Below are positions 59,249 through 64,000 of a DNA stretch of 64,000 nt, piece by piece (position 1 is the stretch's first letter; each line of letters begins with the position of its first letter). The DNA comes from TMP-24 sp041397305 (GTDB lineage Bacteria; Pseudomonadota; Alphaproteobacteria; Rhodobacterales; Rhodobacteraceae), in contig JAWKWX010000006.1 of assembly GCA_041397305.1 (NCBI GenBank), positions 122,346 to 186,345 on the forward strand, written 5' to 3'. The translations under genes were made by a program, and so were the position numbers. The notes beneath the pieces were generated by a model. The model made no database searches. It worked only from the letters and a program-made list of their open reading frames with translations, and was not told the origin of the DNA.

Positions 59249-61789
59249 ATGACGAACGTTACCCGGCAGAAGCCCCATGAAAGGGACCTGCGCTGGCCGC
59301 TGCGCCTCACCCGCGCGGGGCTCGTGGCCGAACGTCTGACCCGCGCCTTCTGGCCGCTCTGGACCCTTGCCATCGCTTCGATTGCAGCGCTTGCGCTCGG
59401 CTTTCAGATCTGGGCACCGCTGGAACTGTTCTGGGCCGCGCTGATCGCGGTTCCGCTGGCGCTGCTTTGGTTCACGGTGCACGGGGTCCGCGCCTTCCGC
59501 TGGCCCACGGCGGCGGACGCCGAGGCGCGGCTCGACGCCACCCTGCCGGGCCGACCGATTGCAACGTTGAACGACCAGCAGGCCATCGGTGCCGCCGATC
59601 CCGCCTCCCGCGCCGTCTGGCAGGCGCATTTCGACCGGATGCGCACCCGGGCGCGCGCCGCGAAGGCACCCGCGCCCGACCTCAGGCTTGCCGCGCGCGA
59701 TCCGTTCGCACTGCGCTATGCGGCGCTTACCGCGCTGATGATCGCGCTTCTCTTCGGCTCGCTCTGGCGTCTGGCCGCGGTGACGGCGCCTGCCGCAGGT
59801 GCCGCACAGATCGCCGCGAGCTGGGAGGGCTGGATCGAGCCGCCCGCCTATACCGGGCGGCCAACCCTTTATCTGTCCTCCGTGAAGGAGGACCGGCTGG
59901 AAGTGCCGACCGGCAGCCGCATCATCCTGCGGCTTTACGGACCCGCCACGGCACTGACGGTCACGCAGGACATTGCAAACATGCCGCCCGCCCCGACGAC
60001 AGCCCCCGGGGCCGCGCCCGACAGCCTGCGCGCCCTCGATCTTGTCGCGACCAAGTCCGGCAGCCTGTCCATCGACGGCGAAGGCGGGCGCAGCTGGCAA
60101 ATCTCGGTCCTCGCCGATGCGGCGCCCGCGATCGCGCCCGAAGGGCCGATGGACCGCAAGGCCGACGGGCGCATGGTGCAAAGCTTCCACGCCACCGACG
60201 ACTATGCCATCGCCAAGGGCGAGGTGCGGTTCGCGCTCGACCTCGCCGCCGTACCCCGCCGCTACGGCCTTGCGCCCGATCCGGAGCCGCAGCCGGTCCT
60301 GACCTACGACCTGCCCCTGCCGGTCAGCGGCAACCGCGCCGATTTCACCGAGGTCCTGGGCGAGAATGCGTCCGAGCACCCTTGGGCCAACCTGCCGGTG
60401 ATCATGACGATGACGGTGACCGACAGCGCCGGGCAGACCGGCCGTTCGGAGCCGGTATCGCTGACGCTGCCGGGCCGCCGCTTCTTCGACCCGCTCGCCG
60501 CCGCCGTGATCGAGATGCGCCGCGATCTTCTGTGGTCGCGCGCCAATGCCAGGCGGACCGACCAGATCCTCAGGGCGATCAGCCACCGGCCCGAGGGGTT
60601 CGTGCGCGACGAAAAGGCCTATCTGATGCTGCGCGTGGCGATCCGGCGGCTGACCGCCGGTCGCGAAGAGGGGGAGCTTGGCCCCGATCTCCGCGACGAG
60701 CTGGCCAGGGCGCTGTGGGATGTGGCGCTTCTGATCGAGGATGGCGGGCTCGACAATGCCCGCGAACGGATGCGGCGCGCGCAGGAACGCCTGTCGGAGG
60801 CGATCAAGAACGGTGCGAGCCAGGATGAGATCCAGAAGCTCATGGATGAACTCAGGGCCGCGACCGACGATTACCTGAACATGCTGGCCGAACGGCAGGA
60901 GGAAGACCCCGCCGACCGGTTCACGCAGGATCAGCCCGGTCAGAACATCACAGACGACCAGATCCAGCAGATGATGGATGAAATCCAGCGCCTGATGGAA
61001 GAAGGCAAGATGGCCGAGGCGCAGGAGCTGCTGAACGAGCTGAACCAGCTTCTGGAAAACCTGAAAGTCACCCAGGGCGAGGGCGGCGAAGGTCGGCAGC
61101 GGCCGGGCCAGCAGGCGATGCGCGAGTTGCAGGACACGCTGCGCAACCAGCAGCAATTGTCCGACGACGCGTTCCGCGAAGGCCAGCAGAACCAGGACGG
61201 GCGAGAGGGTCAGGGCGACCCGCAGGGCCTGCGCGACGGCGAGGAAGGGCCGGACCAGAAGGCCGACCCCTCGACCGGCGGTGGCGAGGATGGCCAGAGC
61301 CTCGCCGACCGTCAGCGCGCGCTGCGCCGCGAGCTTGACCGCCAGCGCCGGGGCCTGCCGGATGCGCAGGGGCAGGATGCCGACAATGCCCGCCGCTCGC
61401 TGGAAGAGGCGGGCCGCGCCATGGACGGCGCCGAAGAGGCGCTGCGCAACAACGACCTGCCGACCGCGATCGACCGCCAGGCCGAGGCGATCGAGAACCT
61501 GCGCGAAGGCATGCGCAGCCTCGGCCAGGCCTATGCTCAGGATCAGAACCGCCTGCAGGGCGCCGAAGGTCAGGCCCAGGGCGATCAGAGTCGCGAAGTG
61601 CCGCTTGACCCGCTTGGCCGCCAGGATGGCGCACGCGGCCAGTTGGGCGACGGCCGCGACGTGCTGCAGGACAAGGATGTCTATCGCCGCGCCCGCGATC
61701 TGCTGGATGAAATCCGCCGCCGGTCGTCCGACCAGACCCGCCCCGCGCCGGAGCTGGATTATCTCAAGCGGCTTCTCGACCAGTTCTGA
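59249..61789 (+). CDS. TIGR02302/DUF4175 membrane protein
   Basis: An 846-residue protein of the TIGR02302 family, unknown function, usually next to lysA in Rhodobacterales and Rhizobiales. Two hydrophobic segments near the N-terminus (about 33-52, 55-75) and one at about 155-178 anchor it. The middle is beta-rich. From about residue 500 to 800 it is strongly Gln/Glu/Asp/Arg-rich and likely forms long helices or coiled coil (QIQQMMDEIQRLMEEGKMAE, AQELLNELNQLLENL). It lies 48 bases after lysA and probably shares its transcript. Confidence 0.9.
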   Translation: MTNVTRQKPHERDLRWPLRLTRAGLVAERLTRAFWPLWTLAIASIAALALGFQIWAPLELFWAALIAVPLALLWFTVHGVRAFRWPTAADAEARLDATLPGRPIATLNDQQAIGAADPASRAVWQAHFDRMRTRARAAKAPAPDLRLAARDPFALRYAALTALMIALLFGSLWRLAAVTAPAAGAAQIAASWEGWIEPPAYTGRPTLYLSSVKEDRLEVPTGSRIILRLYGPATALTVTQDIANMPPAPTTAPGAAPDSLRALDLVATKSGSLSIDGEGGRSWQISVLADAAPAIAPEGPMDRKADGRMVQSFHATDDYAIAKGEVRFALDLAAVPRRYGLAPDPEPQPVLTYDLPLPVSGNRADFTEVLGENASEHPWANLPVIMTMTVTDSAGQTGRSEPVSLTLPGRRFFDPLAAAVIEMRRDLLWSRANARRTDQILRAISHRPEGFVRDEKAYLMLRVAIRRLTAGREEGELGPDLRDELARALWDVALLIEDGGLDNARERMRRAQERLSEAIKNGASQDEIQKLMDELRAATDDYLNMLAERQEEDPADRFTQDQPGQNITDDQIQQMMDEIQRLMEEGKMAEAQELLNELNQLLENLKVTQGEGGEGRQRPGQQAMRELQDTLRNQQQLSDDAFREGQQNQDGREGQGDPQGLRDGEEGPDQKADPSTGGGEDGQSLADRQRALRRELDRQRRGLPDAQGQDADNARRSLEEAGRAMDGAEEALRNNDLPTAIDRQAEAIENLREGMRSLGQAYAQDQNRLQGAEGQAQGDQSREVPLDPLGRQDGARGQLGDGRDVLQDKDVYRRARDLLDEIRRRSSDQTRPAPELDYLKRLLDQF

Positions 61790-61919
61790 GGGGCCACGAC
61801 AAGTAATCCGGGCGCAATCGCGCCCGCGCACCCTTTCCTGCCCGCGCCCTATGCGTTATCCCGGGCCGCGACATAGCGGCCGGCCGGGCGATACCGGCCC
61901 CGAAATCCGGGACCAGACC
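61790..61919 (+). other. Gap between the TIGR02302 gene and pheT
   Basis: GGGCGC-AATC-GCGCCC (61811-61826) is a short hairpin with CACCCTTT soon after, a possible weak terminator. CGGCCGGCCGGGCGATACCGGCC follows in two overlapping GC palindromes. No pheS or other gene fits here. Confidence 0.4.
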
Positions 61920-64000
61920 ATGAAATTCACCCTCTCCTGGCTGAAGGATCACCTCGAAACCGGGGCGACGCTGGACGAGATCACCTATGCGCTGACCGAC
62001 CTCGGGCTCGAGGTCGAGGAGGTCGTGGACCGCGCCGCGCGGCTGAGGCCCTTTACGCTGGCCAAGGTCCTGCATGCCGAACAGCACCCGGACGCCGACA
62101 AGCTGCGGGTCTGCCGGGTGCTGACCGACGAGGGCGAAAAGCAGATCGTCTGCGGCGCGCCGAACGCGCGGGCGGGGATCACCGTCGTCCTGTGCAAGCC
62201 CGGCGACTATGTGCCCGGCATCGACGTGACGCTCGGCGTGGGCAAGATCCGCGGCGTCGAAAGCCACGGGATGATGGCGTCCGAACGCGAACTGGAACTG
62301 TCCGACGAACATAACGGCATCATCGAACTTCCCTCGGGCGAGGTGGGCGAGCGCTTCACCGACTGGCTGGCCGCCAACCGCCCCGAGACGGTCGACCCGA
62401 TGATCCATGTGAAGATCACCCCCAACCGCCCCGATGCGCTGGGCGTGCGCGGTATCGCCCGCGACCTCGCGGCGCGGGGGCTGGGGAAGCTCAAACCGCT
62501 CGATATCGCGCCGGTGAATGGCACCTTCGACAGCCCGGTCAAGGTGCGGATCGAAGGCGGGCTGAAGGACAGGGGCTGCCCCCTTTTCGCGGGCCGGGTG
62601 ATCCGTGGCGTCAGGAACGGCCCCTCGCCTGCCTGGCTGCAGGCGCGGCTGACGGCGATCGGGCTCCGGCCCATCTCGACGCTGGTCGATGTCACAAACT
62701 TCTTCACCTACGCACTGAACCGCCCGCTTCACGTTTTCGATGTGGCGAAGGTAAGGGGCGATCTGCGCATCCACCCGGCGAAGGGCGGCGAGGAGCTGCT
62801 GGCGCTTGACGGCAAGACCTATACGCTGCGGGAAGGAATGATGGTCATCTCCGACGACCATGAGCCCGAAAGCCTTGCCGGGATCATGGGGGGCGAGCTG
62901 TCCGGCTGCACCGGGGAAACCACTGATGTCTTCCTCGAAAGCGCCTATTGGGACCCGATCACCATCGCCGCCACGGGGCGGGCGCTGAAGATCAATTCCG
63001 ACGCCCGCTACCGGTTCGAACGCGGCGTGGACCCGGCCTTCACCCTGCCGGGGCTGGAACTGGCAACCCGCATGGTCCTCGACCTCTGCGGCGGCGAACC
63101 GTCGCATGTGGTGATGGACGGCGCCGTTCCCGACACATCGCGCGCCTACCGCCTTGATCCGGCGCGGGTGATCTCGCTCGTCGGCATGGATATCCCCGAG
63201 GCGGAGCAGCGCGCGACGCTGGAGGCCTTGGGCTTTGCGCTGAAGGGCGACATGGCAAGTCCGCCCTCGTGGCGGCCGGATATCCTGGGCGAGGCCGACC
63301 TCGTGGAGGAGGTGGCGCGGATCGCCTCGCTGACGAAACTCGAAGGCAAGCCGATGCGGCGGGCGAAGCCCGGCGTGCCGAAACCGATCCTGACGCCGAC
63401 GCAGATCCGGGAAAAGACCGCGCGGCGCACGCTCGCGGCCTTGGGCTACAATGAATGCGTGACCTATTCCTTCATCGACGGGGCAGCGGCGGCACTCTTC
63501 GGCGGCGGGGCAGAGGCGACGCGTCTGGAAAATCCGATCTCGTCGGAAATGACCCATATGCGCCCCGACCTTCTGCCCGGCCTCCTGCAGGCCGCCGCCC
63601 GCAATCAGGCGCGCGGCTTCATGGATCTGGCGCTTTTCGAGGTCGGACAGGCCTTTTCGGGCGGCGAGCCGGGGGAACAGGCCTTGCACGCAACCGCGCT
63701 TCTCGTGGGCGCCAGCGCGGCGCGCGACCCGCACGGCAGCCGCCGCCCGGTCGACGTCTATGACGCCAAGGCCGATGCCGAGGCGGTGCTGGCAGCCATC
63801 GGCGCGCCCCAGAAGGTGCAGATCGGCCGCAAGGTGGCGGGCTGGTTCCATCCCGGCCGGTCGGGCACCATGTCGCTTGGGCCGAACGTTCTGGCCAGCT
63901 TCGGCGAGGTGCACCCGAAGGTCCTGAAGGCGATGGATGTGAAGGGCCCGGCGATGGCGCTGACCATCCATCTGGCTGCCGTCCCCTACCCCAAGGTGAA
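61920..64000 (+). CDS. pheT: Phenylalanyl-tRNA synthetase beta subunit, 3' partial
   Basis: The frame is open from ATG 61920 to the window end (693 codons of about 800). The start MKFTLSWLKDHLETGATLDE is the PheT start. Residues about 40-150 form the tRNA-binding OB domain (HPDADKLRVCRV, VCGAPNARAGITVVL, ESHGMMASEREL). The B3/B4 region has ISTLVDVTNFFTYALNRPLHVFD, and later NSDARYRFERGVDP, LGYNECVTYSFID and LENPISSEMTHMRPDLLPGLL. It charges tRNA-Phe with PheS, which is not adjacent upstream. A long antisense ORF across it is a shadow. Confidence 0.96.
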   Translation, partial: MKFTLSWLKDHLETGATLDEITYALTDLGLEVEEVVDRAARLRPFTLAKVLHAEQHPDADKLRVCRVLTDEGEKQIVCGAPNARAGITVVLCKPGDYVPGIDVTLGVGKIRGVESHGMMASERELELSDEHNGIIELPSGEVGERFTDWLAANRPETVDPMIHVKITPNRPDALGVRGIARDLAARGLGKLKPLDIAPVNGTFDSPVKVRIEGGLKDRGCPLFAGRVIRGVRNGPSPAWLQARLTAIGLRPISTLVDVTNFFTYALNRPLHVFDVAKVRGDLRIHPAKGGEELLALDGKTYTLREGMMVISDDHEPESLAGIMGGELSGCTGETTDVFLESAYWDPITIAATGRALKINSDARYRFERGVDPAFTLPGLELATRMVLDLCGGEPSHVVMDGAVPDTSRAYRLDPARVISLVGMDIPEAEQRATLEALGFALKGDMASPPSWRPDILGEADLVEEVARIASLTKLEGKPMRRAKPGVPKPILTPTQIREKTARRTLAALGYNECVTYSFIDGAAAALFGGGAEATRLENPISSEMTHMRPDLLPGLLQAAARNQARGFMDLALFEVGQAFSGGEPGEQALHATALLVGASAARDPHGSRRPVDVYDAKADAEAVLAAIGAPQKVQIGRKVAGWFHPGRSGTMSLGPNVLASFGEVHPKVLKAMDVKGPAMALTIHLAAVPYPKV

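Noticed and set aside
57893..61831. A 1312-codon open frame on the minus strand over lysA and the TIGR02302 gene
   Set aside because: It is antisense to two genes with clear family motifs. Its translation is low-complexity and without any recognisable domain, as expected from high-GC third positions.
61764..63971. A 735-codon open frame on the minus strand at the window end
   Set aside because: The plus strand here is pheT with strong motifs throughout; the minus frame is its shadow.
1..64000. Prophage, gene transfer agent, transposon, CRISPR, toxin-antitoxin or restriction system
   Set aside because: No integrase, transposase, capsid, Cas, methylase or toxin-like gene was found, and no regularly spaced direct repeats.

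Overview
This 64 kb window is chromosomal DNA of high GC content from an alphaproteobacterium, most likely a member of the Rhodobacterales (Rhodobacteraceae). Reasons are the Rhodobacter-type porin, a CenR-like response regulator, a BluE/BluB-containing aerobic cobalamin locus, a TIGR02302 (DUF4175) protein beside lysA, and the order tsaE-amgK-murU-addB-addA-trxA. I see no insertion sequence, prophage, CRISPR array, tRNA or rRNA.

Region 1 (1-13.3 kb) is housekeeping: the end of a 1-Cys peroxiredoxin, an OmpR-type response regulator, a GTP cyclohydrolase II, an L,D-transpeptidase-like protein, a YggS PLP protein, a TPR-sulfotransferase, a porin, a DUF3576 lipoprotein, then leuS-lptE-holA and an HPP/CBS membrane protein. 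Region 2 (13.3-32.2 kb) is the main cobalamin locus. cobQ, a HAD hydrolase and cobO run leftward. A cobalamin riboswitch precedes a rightward, mostly overlapping series: DUF1636-cobW-cobN-cobG-cobH-cobI-cobJ-(cobK inverted)-cobL-cobE-cobM-cobB-cobA-DUF1636. A second cobalamin riboswitch precedes cbtB-cbtA (cobalt uptake), followed by cobF. Region 3 (32.2-39.4 kb) has a LacI regulator divergent from a fused hydantoinase/5-oxoprolinase, then hspQ, a lytic-transglycosylase lipoprotein, lolA and trxA. Region 4 (39.4-47.9 kb) is one leftward operon, tsaE-amgK-murU-addB-addA. Region 5 (48-54.2 kb) is the late cobalamin block: cobS, cobT and cobU leftward; a CobC-type phosphatase, bluE, cbiB, cobC and bluB rightward. 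Region 6 (54.2-64 kb) holds a frameshifted small RHH-like gene, rlmN, an ABC exporter, lysA, the TIGR02302 protein and the first part of pheT, which runs off the window.

Together regions 2 and 5 encode an almost complete oxygen-dependent pathway from uroporphyrinogen III to adenosylcobalamin, including lower-ligand synthesis (BluB) and aminopropanol-phosphate supply (BluE, CobC). Not in the window are the CobS/CobT chelatase subunits and a cob(II)yrinate reductase. The most unusual signals are: a dispersed 25-bp dyad (GGCC-NN-AACAG-NNN-CTGTT-NN-GGCC type) recurring inside at least 16 places between about 19 and 54 kb and forcing rare codons; a family of GC-hairpin plus GATATTT intergenic repeats, two of them forming an inverted pair; two DUF1636 cysteine proteins at the two ends of the riboswitch-controlled cob operon; and cobK inverted inside the operon with a start codon overlapping that of cobL.
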